DNA of 64,000 nt, from the NCBI RefSeq assembly GCF_023516215.1, contig NZ_CP097349.1:5283903-5347902 (forward strand), given 5' to 3'. A program made the position numbers and the translations under genes. The notes below the pieces were generated by a model that did no database searches, was not told the origin of the DNA, and saw only the letters and a list, made by a program, of their open reading frames with translations. Source of the DNA: Cytobacillus pseudoceanisediminis (GTDB taxonomy: Bacteria > Bacillota > Bacilli > Bacillales > Cytobacillaceae). Each line of letters begins with the position of its first letter. Position 1 is the first letter of the stretch. Positions 1-10,257 of this stretch are shown piece after piece.

Positions 1-2
1 TT

Positions 3-380
3 TATTTAAACGATCTCAATAGTGATGAAATTAAAGCATTTTACTTAAATAGCAGCGTGAAAAAAGAACTGAAAAAATATTTTACTCAGCATGATTTCTC
101 TGAATGTGATTATCTCTTCAAATCCAAAAAGAATAACCAGCCAATTACCCGCCAGCAAGCCTACCGGATCATAAATAATGCAGCAAAGGAAGCTGGAATT
201 CCAGGGAAGATCGGAACACATACACTTCGAAAAACATTTGGCTATCATGCCTATAGAAAAGGGATTGCCATTTCAATCATTATGTCCATCTATAATCACC
301 ATTCTTCCGCTGAAACTTTGCGCTATCTCGGTATTGAAAGAGGCGGGAAGCAATTAATAAAAGTGGACGTTAACCTATAA
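3..380 (+). CDS. tyrosine recombinase/integrase, C-terminal part (cut by window edge)
   Basis: The reading frame is open from the first bases of the window, so the gene starts upstream; a GTG at 57 is internal. The visible 125 residues are the catalytic end of a tyrosine recombinase. They show the HxxR pair (HTLRKTF), a following histidine in NHHSSAETLRY, and the tyrosine nucleophile in RYLGI. These enzymes cut and rejoin DNA through a covalent phosphotyrosine. In B. subtilis bofC stands immediately before ruvA, so this gene marks a difference in the locus. Whether it is a phage-type integrase or a small host recombinase cannot be told from the C-terminus alone. Confidence 0.85.
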   Translation, partial: YLNDLNSDEIKAFYLNSSVKKELKKYFTQHDFSECDYLFKSKKNNQPITRQQAYRIINNAAKEAGIPGKIGTHTLRKTFGYHAYRKGIAISIIMSIYNHHSSAETLRYLGIERGGKQLIKVDVNL

Positions 381-542
381 AATGAGTTTAATGCATTGGC
401 TGATATAAAGCGTCTTGTGTACCATAAGGATTTTCCTCCATAAGCAATGTATCTGGCCCCATTCTGTTCAGCATTTTATTCTTCGTGCCTAAAATATAAT
501 ATGGTACAATGAGGTACAGTTAAACTAGAGGAGAGAAAGGCA

Positions 543-1154
543 TTGTATGAATTCGTAAGAGGCAAGCTGGATTTTATCGGGCCGGAATATGTGGTTATTG
601 AAAACAATGGTATTGGCTATCAGATTTTAACGCCAAATCCATTTAGCTATACCCCGGAGTTCGGGCAGGAAGTAAGGATATACACGTATCATTATGTACG
701 GGAAGATATTATGGCACTGTACGGTTTTCAGACTCGGGAGGAGAAGACCCTTTTTACCAAGCTGCTGAATGTTACCGGAATTGGGCCGAAGGGAGCTCTT
801 GCAATTCTTGCTTCAGGTGAACCGGAACAGGTGGTGCAGGCAATTGAAAATGAAGATGAAGCGTTCCTCGTTAAATTTCCTGGAGTCGGAAAGAAAACAG
901 CGAGGCAGATGATTCTTGATCTGAAAGGGAAACTGCCGGATATTGTACCTGACTTTTTCCCTAATCTGTTTTCTGCGGATAAACTTCAGGCTGAAAGCGG
1001 ACCTTCAGGGGACCTGGAGGAAGCTTTGCTTGCATTAAAGGCGCTGGGCTATTCAGATAAGGAACTGAAAAAGATTACACCGGAAATGAAGAAGGAAAAG
1101 CTTACAACGGACCAATACATAAAGAAAGCTCTGCAAAAGCTTTTAAAACTATAA
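543..1154 (+). CDS. ruvA: Holliday junction branch migration protein RuvA
   Basis: RuvA binds the four-way junction and loads the RuvB motor during recombinational repair. The 203-residue product has the family length. An OB-fold N-terminal domain is followed by two helix-hairpin-helix motifs, VTGIGPKGA near residues 77-86 and FPGVGKKTA near 112-120, and a C-terminal RuvB-binding domain ending at LQKLLKL. The start is TTG at 543, giving MYEFVRGK, because it follows the ribosome binding site AGGAGAGAAAGG at the right distance and matches the family N-terminus. A TATAAT at 495-500 is a possible -10 element with no good -35. It heads ruvAB-yrzS-queA-tgt-yajC. Confidence 0.97.
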   Translation: MYEFVRGKLDFIGPEYVVIENNGIGYQILTPNPFSYTPEFGQEVRIYTYHYVREDIMALYGFQTREEKTLFTKLLNVTGIGPKGALAILASGEPEQVVQAIENEDEAFLVKFPGVGKKTARQMILDLKGKLPDIVPDFFPNLFSADKLQAESGPSGDLEEALLALKALGYSDKELKKITPEMKKEKLTTDQYIKKALQKLLKL

Positions 1155-1206
1155 TGTATTGGACGGGTCCGATTCATTTAAGCTGATATTAAGTAGGTGA
1201 TTATGT

Positions 1207-2208
1207 ATGGAAGAGCGGATAATATCCGGTGAAGCTGATCTTCAGGATCTTTCATTCGAACAGAGTCTGCGACCGCAGACACTAAAGCAGTATATTGGAC
1301 AGGATAAAGTAAAGCAGAACCTCGAGATCTTTATCAAAGCTGCCAGAATACGCGAGGAGACCTTAGATCATGTCCTTCTATATGGGCCGCCTGGATTGGG
1401 GAAAACCACACTGGCTGCCATTATAGCCAATGAAATGGGAGTAAATATCAGAACCACTGCAGGCCCTGCCATTGAAAGGCCTGGTGATTTGGCTGCGATC
1501 CTGACTGCATTGGAACCTGGTGACGTCCTGTTTATTGATGAAATTCATCGCTTGCCGCGTTCTATAGAAGAAGTTCTATATCCGGCAATGGAGGACTTTT
1601 GTCTTGATATCGTCATCGGAAAAGGGCCAAGTGCCAGATCAGTCAGATTGGACTTACCGCCTTTTACACTGGTTGGCGCGACTACAAGGGCGGGGTCGTT
1701 ATCGGCCCCGTTAAGGGACCGTTTTGGTGTGCTTAGCAGGCTTGAATACTATTCAGAAGAGCAGCTGACTGATATTGTTGTCCGTACAGCTGAGGTCCTT
1801 GATACAGGTATAGATCTAAAAGCCGCCATTGAGGTTGCCAGAAGGTCAAGAGGCACGCCTAGAATTGCAAACAGGCTCCTCCGGAGAGTCCGGGATTTTG
1901 CTCAGGTCAAATCAGATGGCCAGGTTGATGAAACACTGGCAAAGGAAGCTTTGGAGCTTTTGCAGGTTGACCGTTTAGGCCTTGACCATATTGACCATAA
2001 ATTATTAAGAGGGATTATAGAGAAATTCCGCGGCGGTCCTGTTGGCCTTGAAACAATTGCAGCGACCATTGGGGAAGAAGCACACACGATTGAAGATGTT
2101 TATGAACCATATTTATTGCAGATTGGGTTTCTTCAGCGGACGCCAAGAGGAAGAATTGTAACGGACCTGGTGTACCGCCATTTTCAGATGGAGGTGCCTG
2201 CTGATTGA
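1207..2208 (+). CDS. ruvB: Holliday junction branch migration ATPase RuvB
   Basis: RuvB is the hexameric AAA+ motor that drives branch migration with RuvA. The 333 residues contain Walker [10 protein letters not shown] near 60-68, Walker B LFIDEIHR near 108-115, the sensor region [18 protein letters not shown], and the C-terminal winged helix ([14 protein letters not shown]). Length and order are those of the family. The gene follows ruvA after about 50 bases, and its TGA overlaps the TTG start of the next gene, which indicates translational coupling. Confidence 0.98.
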   Translation: MEERIISGEADLQDLSFEQSLRPQTLKQYIGQDKVKQNLEIFIKAARIREETLDHVLLYGPPGLGKTTLAAIIANEMGVNIRTTAGPAIERPGDLAAILTALEPGDVLFIDEIHRLPRSIEEVLYPAMEDFCLDIVIGKGPSARSVRLDLPPFTLVGATTRAGSLSAPLRDRFGVLSRLEYYSEEQLTDIVVRTAEVLDTGIDLKAAIEVARRSRGTPRIANRLLRRVRDFAQVKSDGQVDETLAKEALELLQVDRLGLDHIDHKLLRGIIEKFRGGPVGLETIAATIGEEAHTIEDVYEPYLLQIGFLQRTPRGRIVTDLVYRHFQMEVPAD

Positions 2209-2411
2209 GCGGCATATCAAAGTGGCTGATGGTCATTGGTGCCATCATTTTTGCTATCGGATTTATAAGCCAGTTTATTAATATTGGCAAGCTGCCGGGG
2301 GATATAGTGATCAAGAAAGGCAATACGACATTTTATTTTCCAGTCGTTACATCGATTTTGATCAGTGTTATCCTTTCTGCCATCTTTTATTTTATAGGAA
2401 GGCTTCGGTAG
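2205..2411 (+). CDS. yrzS: DUF2905 small membrane protein (YrzS-like)
   Basis: A 68-residue protein with two hydrophobic segments (about residues 4-22 and 45-65) joined by a loop reading [18 protein letters not shown], the hallmark of DUF2905. The function is unknown. The start is TTG at 2205, which overlaps the ruvB stop as TTGA; the ribosome binding site GGAGGTG lies inside the end of ruvB. The same small gene stands between ruvB and queA in B. subtilis. Confidence 0.88.
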   Translation: MSGISKWLMVIGAIIFAIGFISQFINIGKLPGDIVIKKGNTTFYFPVVTSILISVILSAIFYFIGRLR

Positions 2412-2438
2412 TCTATATGAATAACAGAGGGTGACATC

Positions 2439-3467
2439 ATGAAAGTAGATTGGTTTGATTTTCATTTGCCTGAGGAATTAATAGCACAAACGCCTTTGGC
2501 TGATCGGACTAGCAGCAGGCTAATGGTCCTTGATAAAATAACCGGAGATCTTCAGCATAGTGTATTTAAAAATATTAAACATTATCTCAAAGCTGGAGAT
2601 TGTCTTGTGCTGAACGACACAAAGGTCCTTCCTGCCAGGCTGTTTGGAGAAAAAACAGGCACTGGTGCGAAAATAGAGGTGCTTCTTCTAAAACAGCTTG
2701 AAGGGGATTCCTGGGAAACGCTGGTCAAGCCAGCCAAGAGAGTGAAAGAAGGAACTGAGATAACGTTTGGAAACGGCAATTTGACTGCTGTTTGCACTGG
2801 AACTTCAGATCATGGCGGCAGGGTACTGGAGTTTAAGTATGACGGGATATTCTATGAGGTGCTGGAGGAATTGGGAGAAATGCCATTGCCACCTTATATT
2901 AAGGAGCAGCTTGATGATCGTGACCGTTATCAGACTGTATTTGCCCGTGAACGCGGTTCTGCTGCAGCCCCTACAGCAGGCCTTCATTTTACTGAGCAGC
3001 TTCTTGAAGAGATTAAGGAAATGGGTGTGCATATTGCTTTTATTACTCTGCACGTTGGTCTGGGAACTTTCAGGCCGGTTAGTGTGGATGATTTGAATGA
3101 GCATGAAATGCACGCTGAATTTTACCAGGTAACAGAAGGGACTGCACGGCTGTTGAATGAAGTTCGTGAGCAGGGAGGAAGAATTATCAGTGTGGGGACT
3201 ACATCCACAAGGACTTTAGAAACCATTGCTTCCATGCATAATGGCCGTTTTGAAGAAGCAAGCGGGTGGACAGATATTTTCATTTATCCCGGCTATGAAT
3301 TTAAAGCGATTGATGGCATGATTACAAATTTTCATCTGCCTAAATCGACCTTGATTATGCTTGTAAGTGCACTGGCTGGCCGTGAGAACGTTCTGAATGC
3401 CTATAATCAGGCCGTGGAGGAGCATTATCGGTTCTTCAGCTTTGGAGATGCTATGCTCATTATTTAA
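2439..3467 (+). CDS. queA: S-adenosylmethionine:tRNA ribosyltransferase-isomerase QueA
   Basis: QueA transfers and isomerises the ribosyl part of SAM onto 7-aminomethyl-7-deazaguanine in tRNA to make epoxyqueuosine. The 342-residue product has the family N-terminus ([22 protein letters not shown]), the central [12 protein letters not shown] motif and the C-terminal [19 protein letters not shown] signature. Starts at ATG 2439 after the site GAGGGTGAC. It precedes tgt, which performs the earlier base exchange of the same pathway. Confidence 0.98.
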   Translation: MKVDWFDFHLPEELIAQTPLADRTSSRLMVLDKITGDLQHSVFKNIKHYLKAGDCLVLNDTKVLPARLFGEKTGTGAKIEVLLLKQLEGDSWETLVKPAKRVKEGTEITFGNGNLTAVCTGTSDHGGRVLEFKYDGIFYEVLEELGEMPLPPYIKEQLDDRDRYQTVFARERGSAAAPTAGLHFTEQLLEEIKEMGVHIAFITLHVGLGTFRPVSVDDLNEHEMHAEFYQVTEGTARLLNEVREQGGRIISVGTTSTRTLETIASMHNGRFEEASGWTDIFIYPGYEFKAIDGMITNFHLPKSTLIMLVSALAGRENVLNAYNQAVEEHYRFFSFGDAMLII

Positions 3468-3486
3468 TAAATAGGTTATCTCTGTA

Positions 3487-4698
<1,212 letters not shown>

Positions 4699-4771
4699 TA
4701 ATAAAAATTGAGAGTTCGTTTAAGGAGCAGCTTTTCCTTAAATCGGGACAATCTTTGAAAGGGGGAAAACT

Positions 4772-5056
4772 ATGGAGCTTTTAGGAACATTAGGACCATT
4801 ATTGCTGATGTTTGTTTTATTCTATTTCCTGTTAATTCGTCCGCAGCAGAAACGCCAAAAGGCAGTTCAGCAAATGCAAAGTGATTTAAAAAAGGGAGAT
4901 AAGGTTGTTACAATCGGCGGTCTTCATGGATTTGTTGATGCCATCGACGAAGACAAAGTGGTTATTAAATGTGGTGACGGAAGCCGTCTTACATACGATC
5001 GTGCAGCGATCCGCGAAGTAACGCAGGCAACTGGCGATGCATTAGCAAAATCTTAA
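4772..5056 (+). CDS. yajC: preprotein translocase subunit YajC (YrbF)
   Basis: YajC is a small single-pass membrane protein that joins the SecDF accessory complex of the Sec translocon. The 94 residues hold one N-terminal membrane helix (LLLMFVLFYFLLIRP) and then the basic segment QQKRQKAVQQMQ and the GDKVVTIGGLHG motif. It ends the ruvA-to-yajC series. Its terminator palindrome has been hit by an IS element. Confidence 0.95.
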   Translation: MELLGTLGPLLLMFVLFYFLLIRPQQKRQKAVQQMQSDLKKGDKVVTIGGLHGFVDAIDEDKVVIKCGDGSRLTYDRAAIREVTQATGDALAKS

Positions 5057-5060
5057 TATC

Positions 5061-5092
5061 AAAAAAAGAAGGTCCTGAATTTCAGGACCTTC
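5061..5092. terminator. yajC terminator, left copy of the palindrome duplicated by the IS
   Basis: Arms GAAGGTCCTGAA and TTCAGGACCTTC flank a single T (5068-5092), with an A-tract before them. The T-tract that should follow is now absent here because the IS begins at 5092. The second copy, with its T-tract, lies at 6651-6682. Confidence 0.85.
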
Positions 5093-5104
5093 CAGTTTGT
5101 AGAC

Positions 5105-5143
5105 AAAAAGAGTTCGGAATAGTCTCATTCCGAACTCTTTTTT
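5105..5143. terminator. terminator hairpin inside the left end of the IS
   Basis: AAAAAGAGTTCGGAAT and ATTCCGAACTCTTTTTT form a long stem around a short loop. It can stop transcripts of the transposase gene (minus strand), and also reading in from yajC. Confidence 0.85.
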
Positions 5144-5202
5144 CATTTTTTGTAGGACTTCAAGTAATTACAGAGAATTGCAGACCTCTCCGAGGTTATC
5201 AT

Positions 5203-6560
5203 TTAGGCCATTTCTGGACCTTGCCAAGTCCAGGTGGCCATTTTCTTCAAATTCATGGCAGCGAAAGTAAGCATCGCCTGCATCGACATTTTTTAAGTCC
5301 CCTGAGGGTTGTCCAACGCATGCCATGCTTTTCTTTTGCATCTGCGAATACTCGTTCAATTGTTTCTTTGCGTTTTTCATAGATCGGTTTGACGTCTTGA
5401 TGGTGGCGAAGATGATCTGCTTCTTCCACATGTTCCTCCCACACATGACGTTGAATCAGTTTTTGATGTGCTTGACTCTGTGTGCATTGAGACAAGAAAG
5501 GGCATCCAGCACAAATTCGAGGATCTGATTTATATTGACGATACCCTTCCTTTGTAGTTGTAGTATATTTTAATATCTCACCAGTTGGGCAAATGTAACA
5601 GTCAAAATGCTCATCATAAACATACTCATGTTTTCTGAAGAAACCCTCTTTTGTGCGAGGTCGTGTGTAAGGTAAAGCAGGTGTGATGTCGTTTTTCAAT
5701 AAGTAGCTCGTGATAGCAGGTGTTTTATAGGCTGCGTCTGCCGCAACAGCTTTTGGTTTACTAACTTTCTCAATAACTTGTTCTACCAATGGCTCTAAAA
5801 TATGACTATCATGCGTGTTACCAGGGGTTACAATTGCGCCTAACACGAAGCCGTTGCGGTCTGCGGCCGCATGGAAAGAATAAGCGAACTGTTTTGTACG
5901 CTCATCTTTTACATAGTAGCCACTCTCTGGATCTGTTGTACTTTCCTTGATTTCTTTGTATTCTTCTTTATCAAACTTATCTGGTGGAAACGGCTTTTTT
6001 CCATGATCCTCGCGGTCTTGGTTAATCTCCTCTTGAAGGCGTTCTTGATAAGCACGGGTTTCTTTTCGAACAACTTTCTTTTCAAATTTGCGTTTATTTG
6101 CACTCGCTTTTACATGAGTAGAATCTACAAAAACGTGTTCAGCACTAATTAAATTCTTTTCAGCTGCGGTTTTTAAGATTCGGTAAAATATTTGTTCAAA
6201 GAGATCGGTGTCTTTAAATCGGCGCTCATAATTTTTACCGAAAGTTGAGAAGTGAGGAACTTTATCGTGAAAGCCATATCCTAAAAACCATCGATAAGCC
6301 ATATTCGTTTTCAATTCTTCAATTGTTTGACGCATGGAGCGAATACCGAAGGTATATTGAATAAATGTGAGTTTAATTAATATTACAGGGTCAATACTTG
6401 GGCGGCCTTTTTCTGAATACTTATCTTTTACCAAGTCATAGATGAATGAGAAATTAATCGCCGCTTCAATTTTGCGGACCAAATGGTCCGCCGGTACAAG
6501 TTCGTCTAAAGCAACCATTTCAATTTGATCCCGTTGAATTGGATTATGTTTTGAAAGCAT
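5203..6560 (-). CDS. IS1182-family transposase, frameshifted near its C-terminus
   Basis: The product begins MLSKHNPIQRDQIEMVALDE and carries the IS1182 order: an N-terminal DUF772-type domain (GRPSIDPVILIKLTFIQYTF), then a DDE domain with VFVDSTHVKA, ADAAYKTP and ERVFADAKEKHGMRWTTLRG. In the given frame translation ends after LKKCRCRRCLLSLP at 5253. One more A in the A6 run (5289-5294 on the plus strand) would continue as LKKMSMQAMLTFAAMNLKKM and stop at 5203, the usual family ending. This is either a sequencing loss, a real mutation, or less likely a -1 frameshift site. Start ATG follows GAGGTG. Confidence 0.9.
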
Positions 6561-6650
6561 TTAAATCACCTCAAGCATTGTATTACTTCTATTTTAAAAT
6601 AAAAAAGACTGCAGACAAGCACGATTTTCATCGAGTTTGTCGACAGTCTG

Positions 6651-6682
6651 GAAGGTCCTGAATTTCAGGACCTTCTTTTTTA
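6651..6682. terminator. bidirectional yajC/yrzE terminator, right copy
   Basis: The same arms GAAGGTCCTGAA/TTCAGGACCTTC are followed by a T-tract. The yrzE stop codon (minus strand) lies within the tract, so before IS insertion one hairpin ended both convergent transcripts. Confidence 0.88.
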
Positions 6683-7066
6683 AGCTGTTCTTTTAGTGTT
6701 GAGATTAACTCCCAATATACCGCCCATCATTGCAGTCAGCGTAAAACAGGTGTGGTATATCATTTGCTCCATATCAAATAAACTGTCATGTCCCAAATAT
6801 TGAAATAGAAAAATAACGATTGAGTAAATAAGGCCTGTCAAGCCTCCAAGCAGCCATCCTTTTTGCTTCCCTTTACCTCCGGATATGAACCCGCCCGCAA
6901 AAAGAGAAACAAATGAAACAGCAGAAATAATATACTGCAGGGAAGACTCCTGCAGCGAGGTGAACCGCAGAAGCAGTGAAAAAACGAGACTGCTCGCTAC
7001 AGCAATGGCAAAAATGGCGATAATTCCATAAAGTACAGCGCTTCCGAAGTTCTTTGACTCTTCTAT
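6680..7066 (-). CDS. yrzE: TIGR04086 family membrane protein (YrzE-like), apparent ATA start
   Basis: The minus strand translates to a 128-residue four-helix membrane protein with GSAVLYGIIAIFAIAVASS, LFAGGFISGGKGKQKGWLLG and TAMMGGILGVNL, the TIGR04086 pattern. B. subtilis has yrzE in this same place, between yajC and yrbG. No ATG, GTG or TTG lies in frame between the upstream stop and the conserved EESKNFGS. The codon at the expected start is ATA (7064-7066), at a proper distance behind AAGGGAGAGGG. Either this is a rare non-canonical start or the base is wrong. Function unknown. Confidence 0.82.
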   Translation of the reverse strand: MEESKNFGSAVLYGIIAIFAIAVASSLVFSLLLRFTSLQESSLQYIISAVSFVSLFAGGFISGGKGKQKGWLLGGLTGLIYSIVIFLFQYLGHDSLFDMEQMIYHTCFTLTAMMGGILGVNLNTKRTA

Positions 7067-7264
7067 ATTGACCCTCTCCCTTCTGAATCAGTAAATAGGA
7101 ACAGCTTTTACCCCAGAGGCTATTCAGCTTAATCCTTAGTACAAGCATATTCACACAATGAAAAAATAGAATCTAAAATGTTCAAAGAAAAAGCCAGATA
7201 AAATCATAAAAGTTTTAATATGCGGAAGGATATAAAGGATTGCATCAAAAGGAGTGCTGTAGAA

Positions 7265-7913
7265 GTGGAAGAATATCTAATCATTGTAGGAAGAACATTA
7301 TTTCTCTATGCAGTCATTCTTCTCATTTTTAGACTAATGGGCAAAAGAGAAATTGGTGAACTAAGCATCCTGGATTTAGTCGTCTATATCATGATTGCTG
7401 AACTTGCAGTAGTGGCGATTGAAACTCCGGATTCAGAAATCCTGAAAAATGTGCTGCCAATGCTCCTTTTGATGGTTGTGCAGATTGTGCTGGCCATACT
7501 TTCCCTGAAGAGCAAAACGTTCAGGGATGTCGTTGATGGCAAACCGACCATTATTATTAATAAAGGAAAAATTGATGAAAATGCCATGAGGAAACAGAGG
7601 TATAACTTTGATGACCTGCTTTTGCAGTTAAGAGAAAAAGATATTTCCAAAATCTCAGATGTGGAATTTGCCATCCTTGAATCTTCCGGTACTTTGTCAG
7701 TGTTTGAAAAAAGGACAGCAAAGAGGGGGAATTACAATCCCTTTAATCATAGATGGGACAATTCAGAAAACTAATCTGGAAACGATAAACAAAAGTGACT
7801 TTTGGCTTCGTCAGGAGCTTAGAAAAGAGGGGTATAAAGAGATATCAAATATATCATTCTGCAGCTATGAAAATGGCCAATTTTATGTAGATCTGCTTGA
7901 CGAAAGGAAATAA
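7265..7913 (+). CDS. yrbG: DUF421 membrane protein (YrbG-like), frameshifted in this sequence
   Basis: DUF421 proteins have three N-terminal membrane helices and a cytoplasmic domain; their function is unsettled, with spore-germination and stress roles proposed for relatives. Here the N-terminal part runs [17 protein letters not shown] to FEKRTAKRG and then leaves the family. The C-terminal part ([11 protein letters not shown] to VDLLDERK) is in the next frame. Removing one base from A6 at 7707-7712 or G5 at 7725-7729 joins the two into 215 residues, the family size. The start is GTG at 7265 behind GGAGTG. Confidence 0.88.
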
Positions 7914-7921
7914 ATCGAGGC

Positions 7922-7951
7922 CAGCTCAAGATAGGCAAAATTGAGCTGACC
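7922..7951. terminator. hairpin between convergent yrbG and spoVB
   Basis: CAGCTCAA pairs with TTGAGCTG. There is no clear T-tract on either side, so terminator function is only probable. Confidence 0.45.
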
Positions 7952-7968
7952 CTGCTGATATAGGCAGA

Positions 7969-9533
7969 TTATCTAAATGCAAACCTTGATAATAATCTGC
8001 CAACCCATGGAATCCGAATCAGATCACTCTTTTTAATCAGCTTGAAGAATAATAAGAAAATTATATATACAGAAGTGATGGCGGAAGAAATCACAATTAC
8101 CCTCACTGCTGTATTTAAGTCAGGGGAAAGTAAATCTTTGAGCATCCAGAAGCCAATGCCCCCTGACAAAAACATGGCAATAAACGTCATTAGATAGTCC
8201 CTGATGAAAAAAGTAAACGAAATAGCTTTCAGTACTGTTGCAAAGTGAAGCATTGTCACCAGGACTGTGCCGGTCAGAATTCCCATCGCAACACCATTGA
8301 TGCCAAATGCAGGCTGGCTGGCAAGTAGGAAGATGACTGCCGTTTTAACGGCAGCGCCAATCAGACTGTTGATCATTGCGGCACGGGCCAGATTTAATGC
8401 CTGTAAAGTTGCCTGAAGAGGTCCCTGATAATAATAAAACAGAAAAAATGGCGCCATCAATTTAATAAAATGAGAACCGCTTGAGGAGCCGTACATTACT
8501 TCCATCAATTGATCGGAAAGGACATAAAGAACCACCACTGCCAGGCCGCCAGTAATAAATGCAAACCGAAGTGCCTGCTGAAGCCGGTATTCGATCAGAC
8601 GCATATTATTCTGGGAATTTGCTTCGCTGATAGCCGGAACAAGAGATGTTGACAAAGAATAAGTAATAAACGATGGAAGCATCAGAAGAGGCATGGCAAA
8701 GCCGGTAAGAGCACCATATTGCTTCGTAGCCGCAGCGGCCGCCACCCCTGCAAGTGCAAGACTCTGTGCTACCACAATCGGTTCAAAAAACCAGGCGACT
8801 GAACCGATCATTTTGCTGCCTGTCGTTGGAAGAGCGACGGTCATCAATTCGTTAAATGTACTTTTTCCGGAAGACACAAATTTAAAGAATTGTTTCCTGA
8901 CTCTGAATTTCTTTTTAAGCTTAAATGTGGTCATTAAATAAAGCAATGATGCAAGCTCCCCAATGACTGCTGCCAGCATGGCTCCGCTGCCGCATACTCA
9001 ATTCCGTATGGCAGAAATGCCTTAGTCATCAAAGCAATCAGGCTTATTCGGACTACCTGTTCAATCATCTGGGAATAGGCAGCAGGCTTCATGTTCTGTC
9101 TGCCCTGAAAATAACCCCGAATGACAGAAGAAATTGCAATGATCGGCACGATAGGGGCGATCGCCATCAAAGGAAGCTGTGTGCGTTCATCGGTAAAGAG
9201 TGTATCTGATAATAATGGAGCAAGCAAAATTAAAGCAGGAGTGAAAACAATTGAAAGTGAGATAGTCGTCGCTAAGGAAACAACTAATATTTTCTTGATT
9301 TTTGCTGTATCTCCCTTTGCCTCCGCTTCGGCCACATTCTTAGAAATAGCAACCGGCAGCCCAAGCTGTGTGATAGTGACGACTAGAATCATGGTGGGAA
9401 AAGCCATCATATAAAGGCCAACGCCTTCTTCTCCAATAAACCGGGCAATGACAATTCTGTTTATAAAGCCCAGGACCCTGGTCACCAGGCCTGCAGCGAG
9501 CAGGATCATGGTACCTTTCAGAAATTTGGACAT
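7969..9533 (-). CDS. spoVB: stage V sporulation protein B, MATE-like flippase (frameshifted in this sequence)
   Basis: SpoVB is a MurJ/MATE-superfamily polysaccharide or lipid II flippase needed for spore cortex formation. The N-terminal half (MSKFLKGTMILLAAGLVTRV onward) and the C-terminal half (GAMLAAVIGELASLLYL onward) are in different frames. They join if one G is added near 8984, restoring EYAAAGAMLA. The corrected 521 residues match the length of SpoVB and hold about fourteen membrane segments. It lies between yrbG and comN as in B. subtilis. Confidence 0.92.
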
Positions 9534-9655
9534 TCAACTCCCTGCCTTCTCAAAATGGGTATTATCATATACAATTATCTATATGCAAGGAAGAGGACAA
9601 AGCATGACAAGCTATCATAATTTCCATGTGAATAATGGCGGGGAGGCGGCTGAAA

Positions 9656-9952
9656 GTGAAAATCGGCCATGAATATGATTATTTTCGCACTACGGTAAAA
9701 CCTGCATTGGAAAGCAAATTAGATGAATTTCGGCTGCTGGGATATAAAAAAGTGACTGAACAGGAGCTCTGGGAATTCCTCACAAAGAAGAAGTGGAAAA
9801 ACACAAAAGAAAATGTCAGGCTATTTGAAATTGTAGAAGAAATCATGGAGGTAAAAGTGAGTGAATACATTCACTATGCTACCATCGAGGCTTTTAAAGA
9901 GGCTGACTTTGTTTTTGATAGTGAAGAAGAGAGAAGGGAACTGTTAAAATAG
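9656..9952 (+). CDS. comN: post-transcriptional regulator ComN (YrzD)
   Basis: In B. subtilis ComN acts post-transcriptionally on comE mRNA, which encodes DNA-uptake proteins. The product of about 98 residues has the family motif ELWEFLTKKKWKN followed by an amphipathic segment and VSEYIHYATIEAFKEADF. The GTG start at 9656 lies after GGGGAGGCGG; longer in-frame starts upstream have no ribosome binding site. It is divergent from spoVB and precedes secDF, as in B. subtilis. Confidence 0.85.
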   Translation: MKIGHEYDYFRTTVKPALESKLDEFRLLGYKKVTEQELWEFLTKKKWKNTKENVRLFEIVEEIMEVKVSEYIHYATIEAFKEADFVFDSEEERRELLK

Positions 9953-9996
9953 TCAACTTTCTACTTTTTACAAAAATTAACATGGTATATGACAAA

Positions 9997-10025
9997 TTGA
10001 CAGGTTTTACAATCTGTCTCATAAT
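9997..10025 (+). promoter_or_regulatory. sigma-A promoter of secDF
   Basis: TTGACA at 9997-10002 and CATAAT at 10020-10025 are separated by 17 bases. Transcription would begin near 10032, leaving a leader of about 225 bases before secDF. Confidence 0.75.
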
Positions 10026-10031
10026 GAAAAG

Positions 10032-10257
10032 CGGAGTAAACGGTATTATTTCATGTCAGTTTTCATACATAGAATGAAATTCAAGAACGGATAGTAAAGC
10101 CAGCTAGGGTTCAAACAAAGTCATAATACTGGGGGCTGCATTGAAAAGATATGCAGCTTTCCGACGCAAGACTGTATGGTTAATGATGCATCACAGAGGT
10201 TGAAGTGGTGCTTGTGATTTCAATAAGCGGGCGATAGCTAAGGAGGATTTATTCATA
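10032..10257 (+). other. long structured leader before secDF
   Basis: This 226-base stretch has no recognised gene. It holds at least three possible stems: ATTTCAT/ATGAAAT, GCTGCAT/ATGCAGC (about 10136-10160) and GCATCAC/GTGGTGC (about 10184-10210). The secDF ribosome binding site AAGGAGG follows at about 10240. No known riboswitch core and no convincing leader peptide were recognised. Confidence 0.5.

Larger units (their letters stand above)
5092..6651 (-). mobile_element. IS1182-family insertion sequence inserted in a terminator palindrome
   Basis: A 1560-bp element with one transposase gene on the minus strand. The terminal inverted repeats are imperfect: CCAGTTTGTAGACAAA at the left and, read inward from the right, CCAGACTGTCGACAAA. 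The element is flanked by a direct repeat of 23 bases (5069-5091 and 6652-6674), which is the whole terminator stem-loop. The boundary is ambiguous by one base at each end. Inserting into hairpins or terminators is a known habit of this family, and the long duplication fits it. Confidence 0.9.

Noticed and set aside
5168..5446. 92-codon minus-strand ORF at the 3' end of the transposase
   Set aside because: It is a third frame over the transposase tail and contains neither the canonical C-terminus nor a start site.
9601..9672. ORF overlapping the start of comN
   Set aside because: No ribosome binding site and no family likeness; the comN frame is the conserved one.
10025..10078. 17-codon ORF in the secDF leader as an arrest peptide
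   Set aside because: Its ATG lies upstream of the expected transcript start, has no ribosome binding site, and it shows no signal-peptide-like segment.
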